Assembly (NCBI RefSeq): GCF_038396675.1
Contig: NC_088921.1
Location: forward strand, 38,791,501-38,855,500
DNA: 64,000 nucleotides
DNA from: Hydra vulgaris
Taxonomy: Eukaryota; Cnidaria; Hydrozoa; Anthoathecata; Hydridae
Reading direction: 5' to 3'
Every line of letters begins with the position of its first letter. The stretch's first letter is position 1. The notes under the pieces are model-generated. The model was not told the origin of the DNA. It did not search any database and saw only the letters and a program-made list of their open reading frames with translations. The position numbers and the translations under genes are program-made. This document shows, in pieces, positions 24,600 to 35,280 of this stretch.

Positions 24600-24996
24600 G
24601 TATGCAGATCTACACCGTCCTTTTTAGGTGAGGAAGGAGGGAATTGATAAACAAAAATTGACATGAACAATTTATATTTTGAAATAAATAAAAACCTAGG
24701 TTATAGAATAAATATTACATATATTAAATATTATATTAAATATATATTATTAAATAGTAGCTTGCATAGTATAAATATTACTTAAATGCAAAATAACTAG
24801 TCAGCAAAAAACCAAAATCACCCGAAACCATGTCTGTCTAGAAAATATCTAAACTAATTTTATAATCATCTGCATCTTCTTCTAGTTCGTTTATTTCCCA
24901 ATGTGCTACCAGTAAAGTACTTAATTTATCTAAGGTATTCTTTGGAAAAGACACTTTCAGAATTTTACCAATAAAACATCGGAATTAGCCACACTC

Positions 24997-27986
24997 CACA
25001 GTGGGCCAGAATTCACTTTTAATGGACAAAGTTAATAAATAATTAAGTATTAATTCTTTATTTACTAAATTTGGCATGGGTACTATATAAGGTCTGAGCT
25101 TCTTATGAAAGTGATACTTTTATATATTTGGTTGCTATGGATACCTAGTTTTGCTTGCAACAACCTATTTTTGGTAGGTGCAGATGTTTTATGTGTGTTA
25201 TATACATTATAATTAGTTTGTCCAATAATATGAGGGCTTGCTCTTCTGATGAGGAGGATATTTATTATTTGATTGCTATGGTTACCTAGTTTTATGGAAA
25301 CCTAATTTACATAGCAACAACTTATTTCGATAGTTACAGGTTTTTTACGAGTGCCATATGCACACAATTTGTAAATGGATGTAATAATTTTTTAAACTTA
25401 GTTGCTATGGATACCTGTATTGCTTAACAACCAGATACTTTTCTTAGTTACACACATATATATGAGTTTTTGAATAAATTTTTATCGGATTTTCAACCGT
25501 CCTGTTTTAAATAATTATTAACTGCTAAATATTTAGGGAATTAATTTTAGGTAAAGATTCAGGTCATTAATAATAAAAACAAAAAACATTCCAGTAAAAC
25601 ATTGACAATTTGAAACACATTAACAATTTATAAAACATAGATACATAAAATAAGAAATCATATTTTGTGTGAGTCGACAGTCAGAACCTGAAGCAAATCA
25701 CTAACTCCTTCAGAGTGTTGAGATTTTGATTTTTGAGTCAAAATTCAAAATTACTTATTATTGGGCTTGATGAGCACAAAAGTTGGTATAATACATCATA
25801 GTTAGTTTTCTAACGACTGCATTTGTGTGTGTATTTTTCACGGAAATGTTCGAAATCCTTGTTTTGTGCTTCCTGTGCCTCTTCAGAAAGCATACCAATA
25901 TACCACACCAATCTCCTCATAATCCCATCCTCGTGTAATAATATCTTGTGCAAACCTTGTGGCATGTAATACCATGGGTAGCTCTGTACAAACAAATAAG
26001 CCACCTCAAAAAGGCAATCAATTATGTAGTTACAAAAGCTAAGTTAGCCACGACTCAGTATAGAAATAATGTTAACAAATAAACTTATCTCAAAGCAGTA
26101 CTTTTGAAATGCATCTGCATTAATTAACAGAGCTGATGACAATGTGGCCAAGATGACATGCAACTTTTTAAGCAGTTGTACATCCAGCTTTAAAATTTCA
26201 GCCACAATACTTTCAGATTGGAAAAAACGACGAGCTATATTTCCATCATTGGATGTTCTAAAACCACCCGATCTGGGCACATCAAAAATTAATTCAAGAC
26301 AATTTTTAAAGGCAACTTGGATTCTTTTATTGTTTTTCTTTAAAGATAAATTTTCTTTTTTGCTACGCGCCTGTCATATTTGGTTATCCAATTTGAAAGT
26401 GAGGTGAAAGCAGGACTCCATTGTTCTAATCCATGCATATAATGATGACAAGCCATACTGTAGACCAGAGTAGTTTGCATTTTCTTTTTTTGCTATCATT
26501 TTTTCAATATTGCTCATCTCTTTTGGTGTGCTTCCACACATTGAGCAGGGCTGTGATGGGTTGATCTTGATAAGTCTGATTAGGCTGTATTTGTAGCTAC
26601 TTTACCATCTACCATGGTTATTTCAATGATATGCAATATACTGATGTTATTCCATTGAGTTAGTTCAACATTTGCATTTCTAACAAAAGATTCTTCTTCT
26701 ATTGATACATCTTTAGTTTCTTTAATAAACTTAAAACGCAGTGGACGACAGTTCAATGTTGAAGATGGCTCATGGTTGTACCAAATTATTTGTTTACAGC
26801 CATCAGAAAAACAAGATAGTTCAAGTGAAACAAGGGATGTGAGAAATAGACTTTATTTACTTTCAAGGTGTCTTTCACCATCAGTTGTAGTCTGCTTGTA
26901 TATGGATTACTCAGTACTACCATCAAATCCAATTTTGAGTCGCAATGTAAGTGGTTTAAGAGATGAGAAATCAAATGAATTAGTTACTTCTTCTTACAAC
27001 AGGCACAAACGAAAGACTGTATGATCTAAAAGCGCTTAAAGGCTTACTTCAGCTGAATATTCTGACACTATAATTTTCGTTTCTGGTTGCATACAGTTAT
27101 TTTCTTATATCTAGAGATTTGTAATTTGAATAAATGTTGGACCCAACAGTGATGGCTTCATTTCTTAGTGTTTGGTAGTCCTGCTTAGTTAACCCACAAT
27201 CCAGTATAATAGCTACAGCTTTAGTAGGAGAATATGGTGTTGCCACTAAGCAAGACCCATCTGACTCAGCTTTGAGCATTTGACCTAGAAGTTGTGCATC
27301 TTTTAGCCTGCCTTCTTGCTTTAAAAGATGAATAGCAGATAAGATTAGCTCTTATGGTGTTCTTGACTCTGCTAGTTTCATAATTCTTTTATGATTGGTT
27401 TTTGTGCCGGCATTTTCAAATCGTACTTTTGGCCTTCCCTTGGAACTAGAAGTAACTTTGGGCAGTGGTAGTGATTGAAGCGCTTCTTTGCCTACAACAA
27501 TATAGTTCTCATTTAACCGATCCATGAACTTTTTTCAAATAAATTGTTATTACTGTATGCAATTCTTTAAAAAAGATGCATTTAGTTTGGCACATTTAAG
27601 TAATAAAATTAAACTTTTACGTTAAGCCTATTCTAATAATCATTTATTACACCTTAAAATGACATAAGCATCTGCAACTGTGGCTAAGTATTACCTTTTA
27701 AATGTTAAATTGTAATAAAATAGCAATCAGTACTGTTGTTATGTTACTGTTAAAAATAATTAAATAAAACTGTGTAACAATGTTAACAAAATTATAAAAA
27801 ATTTGTCAACTTTTCACTAAATTATTATAAATCCATTCCAGAAAAATGATTAAGAATTATTTAACAACAAGTATAATACAATAACTCCAGAACTTTAATT
27901 AGATATATATAGAACATTGTATATGATTTTTAGACAGACTGGATCATGTCAAAATTTTGACTTTTATCTATAGCTGGCCCACTGTG
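24997..27986 (-). mobile_element. RAG1/Transib-like DNA transposon with RSS-heptamer termini
   Basis: The ends are CACAGTGGGCCAG (24997-25009) and CTGGCCCACTGTG (27974-27986), a perfect 13-bp inverted repeat. CACAGTG equals the recombination-signal heptamer used by RAG1/RAG2 and is close to Transib termini. Flanking pentamers are CACTC (24992-24996) and CTCTC (27987-27991), a 4/5 match consistent with a 5-bp target-site duplication. An ACAAAGTTA string 22 bp after the left heptamer is a weak nonamer-like match. The interior encodes the recombinase relic at 25690-27525. Three GTTGCTATGG...GCAAC motifs lie between the left end and the gene (25129-25174, 25271-25325, 25401-25434). It sits inside a family A gene, whose reading resumes on both sides, which independently confirms the boundaries. 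Confidence 0.75.
25690..27525 (-). pseudogene. RAG1/Transib-like DDE recombinase, decayed
   Basis: The probable start is ATG at 27525 (MDRLNENYIVVGKEALQSLP). N-terminal part: GLTKQDYQTLRNEA and SNIYSNYKSLD (27200-27110). Core: KIGFDGSTE-SIYKQ with the first candidate catalytic Asp at 26922-26924; PSSTLNCRPLRFKFIKETKD with the second Asp at 26709-26711; MVDGKVATNT then PCSMCGSTPKEM with a CxxC pair (26537-26548); TSNDGNIARRFFQ (about 26255-26220); WYYMPQGLHKILLHEDG; and GMLSEEAQEAQNKDFEHFRE with the candidate Glu at 25870-25872. These parallel the neighbourhoods of RAG1 D600, D708, the CxxC zinc site and E962 as I know them. The family call is therefore motif-order inference, not a scored alignment. 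It is broken by TAA at 27352-27354, a stop at 26907-26909 and several frameshifts. Confidence 0.6.
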
Positions 27987-28828
27987 CTCTCCAGACATGA
28001 TCAATCTCCATACCCTCAAGCAACTTTCATCAAAAATCTTGTGTAATATTTTCCGTTGAAGTCCAGATGCTGAATCAAAAAGTTTATCATTAGCTGTCAA
28101 ACCTTCCTTTAAACTCTTTTTTTATCTCCTTTCCAAGTTTATTTTTGCCTATCATGTCTCTTTTTTGCCCTTTTTCTTTTATTTGCTCAATCAAGACATT
28201 TTCATTTCTCATTTGTCTTTCTTTACCAGCTTGCCTAGTCTTGACACTCCTTTTAATGCAAAATGTGACCAGCTTTTCTCTTTTCTCAAAAGTTTTATTT
28301 AGAAGCCAATCCACAGAGTGATTGGACTTAACTTTGGAGACGCTGTCAATAAAAGTTATCTCTGCATTTGAAGCTCGTTTTACCAACGATTCTACTTTTC
28401 TAAGAGTTTTTTCTGCCCATATATTATGAAGAGATGCACTTGTAGCTTACAGCTTCATTTCATTTGATGGATTGGCCAAAGGATCAGTTTAATAGCGTGA
28501 TAATTGACGGGACATGACTGTTAATGATGGCTTAGATAAAAGTTCAATGCATAAATAGAGGTTGTCTAACATGCTGCAATTTGTAATCCGTCGCAATTTA
28601 AGTATGTTATTTTCTAGCAACGGGCGACCAAAGGCATCAGATTGAGCTGTGAGAAAAAGATTTGATTCCCCCTCAGCACGTTTTACAAAATCCAAAGCAA
28701 ACTTAAGCAATAAACAAAACAAAGAAACTTTATTAAATGGAAAAGTTAATAATTTAAGATTCAAAATAAATAATTTAGATAACTATTTGAAATTTTATAG
28801 AAAAATTTCTAATAGTTTTTTTATATTA

Positions 28829-29014
28829 TTTAGCAGTGGTTAGAGTTCTGGCTCAGAAACCAGAGGTCCGAGGTTCGACGCCGGCTCTCGCCCAACAAGC
28901 GACATTGGTAAGAAAGGAGGCGTGAACTTCTAGTTAAATACTCTCCCGCGGTGCTCCGTGATAAGACCGTAAGGACTTCTGGGAGCACCTAAATAACCTA
29001 AATTAAAAAAAAAT
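28829..29014 (+). mobile_element. tRNA-derived SINE, copy 1
   Basis: A tRNA-like head has an A box (TAGCAGTGGTTAGAG, 28831-28845) and a B box (GAGGTTCGACGCC, 28870-28882). A body follows, shared with the minus-strand copy at 35641-35810: GGAGGCGTGAACTTC, GCGGTGCTC-GTGATAAGACCGT and AGGACTTCT. The 3' end is A-rich (AAATTAAAAAAAAATT). It is inserted in family A copy 2. No protein is encoded; mobility would depend on a LINE. Confidence 0.85.
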
Positions 29015-29416
29015 TATTATATATACCAAGTCAAAAATGATTCCGCTTGGTTTCCTCTTAATAAAAAATGGCCATCCACCGTCACCAAATGCCTTCAAGT
29101 GGATGCAGATTGAATGATTGTTTAAATCTCCTAATACAGAAGTCCTGAGGGATGTTTAATCAGTGCAGGACTTCTCTAAGTAGTTGATTAATAAATTTTT
29201 ATGCAAAAACACAACCCCAGCCATATGAAAAATTATGTGTAATCTCTTTTCAATATAACGAGGAAAAATCCCACAGGACAGTTTGTGACCCTTCAGGTAT
29301 AGTTTGAAGCCAGATGGATCTCTTTTCACTTTGTATCTGAATATATATACATGATTTTTGTAAGATAAATTCTAGTTTTAATATTAAATATTAGTATTCT
29401 AGTTTTAACATTAAGT

Positions 29417-29487
29417 ATTAGTATATGCATTAGGTGCTTGATATTAAAATATAATTTTAATATCAAGCACCTAATGCATATACTAAT
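29417..29487. repeat. Hairpin with 34-bp perfect arms, 3-nt loop
   Basis: ATTAGTATATGCATTAGGTG plus 14 bases, spacer ATA, then the exact reverse complement. First of four large hairpins within 1 kb. Confidence 0.95.
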
Positions 29488-30151
29488 ATTTTCTTTAATA
29501 GAAAAGTATAAAGGTGGTTTTAAAATGTAAGAATTTGTAAGAACTTAACCCTAGTTTATTTCAACTTTAAAATGCTGTATAAAAGGTTAGCCGCTCGACA
29601 ATCTCGCCCAGAGGTTGTACTTGAAATAAACAAGTTAATCTTTTTAAGTTTTTTTTGTACCTCATTAGCAATGTCATCAAGTGGGTGCAAATGACAGTGC
29701 AGCTCAAGCAATTGCCGGTACAGAACATCATTAAGTTTAACTACTGCAGCATAATTTACTGATGTACGATCGGTCAAAGTGCAGAGAATTCTACCATACA
29801 TTTTTTGCTTTGTAACACAGTTAAATTCAACTGTGCCTATAATGTATTGAACATGTCATTTGCACGACTACTAGGAAGGGCTTTAATACTTGCAGTAAGA
29901 GCAGTCTTTGGTGTGACAATGTGTATTTCATTAATATGAATACCATTTAAAATTGTTGCATCAAACGCTAGAGTGATACCTTTTGAGCTAATAATTGTCT
30001 CTGCTACTTGTAATTCAGCCAGAATGCCCATTTTCCTCCCCATCTGCGCCATAGTTTAGAAGGATTAGGTATATCATTTATAGACTGATTTGTAAGAAGG
30101 GTTACGCATGCTTGAATTACTTTGGAAGTTGATCAACTGCAACATAATTCT

Positions 30152-30210
30152 CTAAACACTTGTAGATTGCGATTTTCCTGTGTGGAAAATCGCAATCTAC
30201 AAGTGTTTAG
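30152..30210. repeat. Hairpin with 27-bp perfect arms, 5-nt loop
   Basis: CTAAACACTTGTAGATTGCG... and its reverse complement are separated by TGTGT. Directly abuts the next hairpin. Confidence 0.95.
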
Positions 30211-30276
30211 TAATATTATAATAACTAAGAGTAATTATAATAATATTATAATTACTCTTAGTTATTATAATATTAT
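30211..30276. repeat. Hairpin with 30-bp perfect arms, 6-nt loop
   Basis: TAATATTATAATAACTAAGA plus ten bases, spacer TAATAT, then the exact reverse complement. Adjacent to the hairpin at 30152-30210 with no gap. Confidence 0.95.
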
Positions 30277-30357
30277 TGGTATTTAATAATAATAATTATT
30301 ATTATTATTATTGGTATTAGGTTTCTTAAGCTCCTCTAACTCATTTGAATTCTCTAC

Positions 30358-30426
30358 AAAAAATTTGCTATTTTCAGATAAGGGGTCTTTATGAAAGACC
30401 CCTTATCTAAAAATAGCAAATTTTTT
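30358..30426. repeat. Hairpin with 33-bp arms, 3-nt loop
   Basis: AAAAAATTTGCTATTTTCAG... against its reverse complement, with a single C/A mismatch and spacer ATG. Preceded by an (ATT)n-like run at 30283-30316. Confidence 0.95.
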
Positions 30427-31650
30427 GAAGGTGATTTTTGGTGGAATGATGCCAGAAACAAAGATAAATGATTTAGTTGTAATACTAATCAATTTTGGGC
30501 TCATCAAAATTGTTATCGAATAACTGCTGCTCTTGTTTTGCCCATCTACTTGCACATCCACTTGCACAATATAAAAAATCGACTACTCTAGAGTTTTGTT
30601 ACTTTGTTTGTCATAGCTTATTTTTAAAAGTGTTTTTTTACTTTATTATTTTCTTATATCAAGCAGTACCAAAACCATTTGTATGTTTTGAATTTTTAAA
30701 ATTCGTCTATATTTACTGAATGCAGAAAATTTTCGAATTAATTGATTATGAAAATACAGTTTTTTTGATAACAGTGCAAACTGTTGAATAAAATTACAAA
30801 TATTAACTACAAATTTAAGATTCTTTTTATAACTAAAGACTACAGTCATCTTTAAAGTTTTATATTTTGTAATTGGTATTGGGCTATCGTTTAATAACCA
30901 CAAAGCAACTATGAGTTGATTGACTCTTTTGCTGAGTTTTGTTGAGATTGATACTTGGCTTTGCTGACTGAGTTTTTTTTTAAACTGAAAAAAACAATTT
31001 TTTTTAAAAAAGTCTCAAAAACTTTTTGAAAGACTCTCTAAAAAGCATTATAGTTTAACTCCAATCAAAAAATAAGTCGTATTACAATTTATTATGGCTA
31101 CCATATTGATCATTTTGAAACATAATCTTACTTTTTTCATATGTGGGGTGAAAGTTTGTTATTGTAAGTTTATTCTTTGTTTAAAATAAAGTTTCAACTC
31201 ATATCCATTGGATTTTTTTTCTAATGGCAACAGTCTTTTTGACAGCCTTTTTGTACGGGGTTATTTTGTTACTAATCTTGTCGCTGTGTACTTCTTGAGT
31301 TTATTACAAGAGTTTTTTATTCGTTTTTTAAAGTTATTTTCAAAGTTTATATTTAAATCAGTAAAAATAATGTTTTTTAATAATATTTATTTTTTTAATG
31401 GTAAAAATAATTTTATTTTATGTAGAATTTTTAAAGATTTTATACAAATTTTTAACTGTGATCAACTGTGAATGTGTTATTTTGTTTCGGATATATATTT
31501 ATATATTTTTTAACATTTTAGTTTATATTTGTTAGTTTATTTTTACAATATAATAAGAGCAGATAAAAATTATTACAATCTATAAAGTGAGCAATCACTA
31601 CTAACATTTTATAAGCTAGGTATCTGAAAAAAGATCAGTAAGATCTTATC
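30427..31650. other. AT-rich stretch without recognisable gene
   Basis: Several open frames exist, but their composition is low-complexity hydrophobic (F, I, L, K, N) as expected from AT-rich DNA, and none resembles a known family. Confidence 0.4.
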
Positions 31651-31752
31651 GTCAGAACCTTATACTAGTGTAAGCAAAATATTATCACCAGAACCTTATA
31701 CTAGTGTAAACAAAATATTATCACCAGAACCTTATACTAGTGTAAACAAACA
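31651..31752. repeat. 36-bp tandem repeat, three copies
   Basis: CAGAACCTTATACTAGTGTA + AACAAAATATTATCAC recurs at 31653, 31689 and 31725 with near identity. Confidence 0.95.
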
Positions 31753-31899
31753 AATTACTATGTTATAAAGTAACTATAAGTGCAACAACATAATATAAAA
31801 TAAACATACACATATCTTTTTGTAGTATAGGTAATAAAGTTTAATAAATATTTCCATAACATAAATATTGTTGATAAATATTTCCATAATATAAATATT

Positions 31900-32640
31900 A
31901 TTGATAATATAGGAGAGTAAAAGATTTTTCAGCTTAATTTTTAAAAGAAAAATTAAAATTAGGCAAAACAATTTTATTCCAAAAATGAGGTGTACGATAA
32001 TTAATTTAAATTCGGATATAATTTGTTCAACAAAAGGGATCATATAGAAGGTTGCTATTTCTCAGAGAATATTTATTTGTAGGTTTTAAGGTAAATAGAT
32101 CATTAAAAACGGCAGGAGAAAGATTACTTACTTTTTTCAATGCTTGTCCAAATAGTTTTTGCATAGTTCATATAATTATGAATGAATGAATAATAAAGTT
32201 GGGATTAAACTTTTTTATTCATATAGATTCTGGCCTTATAAATAATTCCAATATTTTTTTAAACTTAAGTACCAATATAGTCAATATGTTGATTCCGTAT
32301 AATGTTCTCATTAAGGGATACACCTAAAGATTTTGTGACGCAATCTCTTTTTATTTCAATTTGGTCAATAAAAATATTAGGTAGAGCTGAGTGTAAATAA
32401 CGTTTTATAGTTATCGAATGAAAAAGAATTCATTTTATTTTATCATCCACAAACGCAATACTTAAAAAAATAGAAGCTTTATGCAAATCATTAATGTTGA
32501 TTAAAAAAAGAAGTGGTCCCAAAATTGGTTCTTGCGGAAAACCACGCAAGATATCTAAGACATTTTTTTGATTAGGATCGTTAAAAGAAACTTATTGTTT
32601 TTGGTTTGTTAAATAATTTTTAAACCATTTTGAAATTACG
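31900..32640 (-). pseudogene. CR1-like LINE fragment: palm to C-terminus
   Basis: On the minus strand, GFPQEPILGPLLFLININDL (from about 32565) followed by IAFVDD (about 32450) are the RT palm motifs, with the catalytic Asp pair kept. After a short gap come LPNIFIDQIEIKRD and LGVSLNENIIRNQHIDYI (about 32390-32275), then the C-terminal YTPHFWNKIVL motif (about 31990). Frames shift repeatedly. Its 5' side stops abruptly at the CCCGGGTA-rich hAT boundary near 32650, so the element was either truncated there or cut by that insertion. Same lineage as 1627-2660. Confidence 0.75.
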
Positions 32641-32649
32641 TCATTCACG

Positions 32650-34475
32650 AGTCACCCGGGTATCAAGTCACGTCATTGAGTAACTCGATACCCGGGTATT
32701 TGCAGGAATTGATTACTCGGAATTGAGTAACCGGGTATATGATCCGGTTACTCAATTCTAAGTATTCAATTCTTATTTTATGTTAATAGTTGGAAGGATT
32801 TTTTTGAAACCGTCGCGAGCGGTCTATCGAAAAAGAAATTAACTTAAAAATAAAAACATTTCATATCAAACCACACTTTACCTATTTTTCTAGCACAATG
32901 ATTATTTGATTTTCAATGCAAAATTTTATTTATTAAAAAAAATTATTTCACTTTTTTTTTGTTGTTTTCGTACCTATAATGTATTATATTTATATTTAAA
33001 AAATAAAAAAAGTTTTGATAATAAAATGTAAAAAGTTGTAAAAATTACAATAAATTTTTTCATTTATATATTTTTTCAATAAAGAATTAAAATTTGCAAT
33101 TTATTTTGATAAACAACGCAACCAACATTTAGATAGCAAAACTCTTTAATTTGCGACAAGGGAACACAATTACTCGTGAACTCTACTTACAATTGACAAA
33201 TTCTACAAATATTTGTGAATTCAAATTCATCAAAAAAACAAAACAATTTTTTTAGTAGAATCTACATTAAATAAGTATGGGTTGAATTTAAAATCAGACA
33301 TTGTTGCATCAACACATGACGAAAATGAAATTAAGCCAATAAATCAATTGTGTTACAACCAAGCAATTCATTTGACAGTGTTAGGTGTATTATATTTAAA
33401 AACTTCGCAGGCCTAATCAAATAGTAAAACAGAAGAATTTTCTGAAAATTATGACGATGAAGATAACTAATACTTCAATTCCAATATCGACGAATATTTT
33501 TCCAGCGGTGCAAATGTATATTATACTGAAAAAAAGAAGAATTGTAACTAACCGTAGATAGTTTTGATAATAAAATGTGCAATTTATTTTGATAAACAAC
33601 GCAACCAACATTTAGATAGCAATAAACAGTGTGATAAAAGAAACAAGAAGAAGAATTTACAATTTTTTTTAGGAACTCACCAGTTCGAAACATTCTGTCA
33701 AAACATGTTGTTGAAAAGCAGATTTGATTATTTCTGTAGGAACTATAGTTTTCGTTTCCAATAACTTAAAAAAGTTGGCACACTTTTGGCTCTAAATATG
33801 TGTACCGAGCTTATTAAAAGAACCAATCAAAGCTGAAACACAAGTTTTTATCATATTCATTTAAATGTAATATAAAACTAATTGCAAAATAGATATATAG
33901 ACGTTTATTTTGTGAACCGGAATCGAAAATGACCGTTGAAGTTGAGTAATAGCACAGGAGAAAGCATCTTTTGGTAAAGACTCTTCATAACTCGTTATTA
34001 TCTTTTTACCACCAGAAACCACCAGAGCAAATCTACGAATAATTGCAACTCGAAAAAGAGCTGAAAATTATTGACGGAAATGGGAAGAGAACAAGTAACT
34101 TAGAACAATTATATAAAGCACTTCTTACCATGTAGTCTACATCAGTCTATTTTTTCCATTGCCGGAAATTTTTTTACAAAAATGCGTTTCAGATTGATTG
34201 CCAAACTCTCAGTGGTTTAGTGTTTTTAATGCATTATTTTAAGGAATCAAAACTCAATTGATCAATTATTTACTAAAATAACTAGATATTAAAACAAAAT
34301 GTTCATATATTGAAAACTGAACCAATATTAACTATTCATAATACACAAAAATATATTTATTATCAGTATTTTGTTTTTTGATTTTTTTCAACAATTACCC
34401 GGGTAATTCGGGTAGATGGAAATTGAAGCGTCGAGTACCCGGGTAGTAAAATTTACGAGTAATTAATTGTATTCC
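32650..34475 (+). mobile_element. Degenerate hAT element with CCCGGGTA-rich ends
   Basis: Both margins carry repeated CGAGTxACCCGGGTA and GAGTAACCGGGTA words (32653-32755 and 34396-34450) in opposite orientations, like subterminal repeats. Between them are plus-strand hAT relics: STLNKYGLNLKSDIVASTHD and CYNQAIHLTVLGVLYLK (about 33255-33405), an acidic segment, and the C-terminal dimerisation stretch FSIAGNFFTKMRFRLIAKLSVV (about 34145-34215). Heavily decayed and not translatable as one ORF. A 45-bp exact direct repeat lies inside it. Confidence 0.7.
33095..33622. repeat. 45-bp exact direct repeat inside the hAT relic
   Basis: TGCAATTTATTTTGATAAAC plus 25 bases is identical at 33095-33139 and 33578-33622. 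Both are preceded by AGTTTTGATAATAAAATGT, closer in the second copy. This indicates a partial internal duplication of the relic. Confidence 0.9.
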
Positions 34476-35280
34476 CTAATTTTTATATAAAAAATGTTTA
34501 TCTTTAAAATAAGTATATAATCTATTGTCAAAAACTTTTTCTAAGATTTTTGAAAACGTTGATAAAACAGAAATATGTTGGGAGTTACATATATTAGTTC
34601 TGTCTTTGTTACAGGGCCAACGACCGGAGGGAGGGAGCCCCACTTTTTTTCTATTGGACCTTTTTTTTTTAAACAAAGTTTTAGTTATAGAGGATTTTTT
34701 TAGAATTTTACAATTGCACCCCCTCCCCCACTTCGAAACCCATGTCATGTCATGTGTTATATTAACATTTTGAAAACTTTAAAGAGAATATCTTTTAACT
34801 TTTCAAAGCATTCTAAGACTATGTTTCCGTTTATTTTATCAGCTCCAGAGGCTTTGTTTATTAATAAATTTAAATGGCACTTGAAACTCATCAAATAATA
34901 GTTCTGAAAATAATTTATCGAAGCAAATGCAACCCATCGGTGCTTGTTATTGAACACAACTTAGATATAAGGAATTTTTCTAGCCAGTTTGGAACCAAAG
35001 TCAATCAAGAATTTGTTAGACTCATGAGCTAATAATCTAGGTTCAAAACATCTTTGTTATCCACTCTAATCACCTGTGAGTCGTTCTTAACATTTTAAAT
35101 AAATCTTGAGTAGTAAGTTTTTTTTTCAGTTTTTACGAGTTTTTCCAATAAATATTTGTAATTTTTGTATAACTTTTCATTTAAAGGTGTTTTTATTTTT
35201 AGATAATTTATATATAACTTTTGTTTGATCTTAGATGATTTTTTAAAGCCCTTAGTTATCCAAAGACAATAATATATCAT

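Larger units (their letters stand above)
24840..30115 (-). pseudogene. Family A gene, copy 2, split by two insertions
   Basis: Minus-strand coding pieces with the same motif order as 4740-7000. At 30052-29837 is ITLAFDATILNGIHINEIHIV. At 29801-29556 are LTDRTSVNY and LLELHCHLHPLDDI. At about 29345-29165 are KVKRDPSGFKLYL and EKRLHIIFHMAGVVFLHK. At 28764-28470 come SDAFGRPLLENNILKLRR and LSKPSLTVMSRQL. At 28440-28060 are SLHNIWAEKTL, RASNAEITFIDSV, SVDWLLNKT and a lysine-rich segment, then LTANDKLFDSASGLQRKIL (28080-28010). After the Transib-like insertion it resumes as LKVSFPKNTLDKLSTLLVAHWEINELEEDAD (about 24960-24865). Many frameshifts and stops. The SINE at 28829-29014 and the element at 24997-27986 interrupt it. 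The function is unknown; a transposon gene is likely. Confidence 0.65.

Noticed and set aside
25016..25035. A true 12/23 RSS (heptamer, spacer, nonamer) at the left end of the CACAGTG element
   Set aside because: The heptamer is perfect, but the nonamer-like ACAAAGTTA matches ACAAAAACC at only about five of nine positions and the right end has none, so only the heptamer is claimed.
31208..31471. Phe/Leu-rich 87-codon ORF suggesting a membrane protein
   Set aside because: AT-rich random sequence routinely gives F, I, L and K-rich frames; no start context, homologue or splice link.
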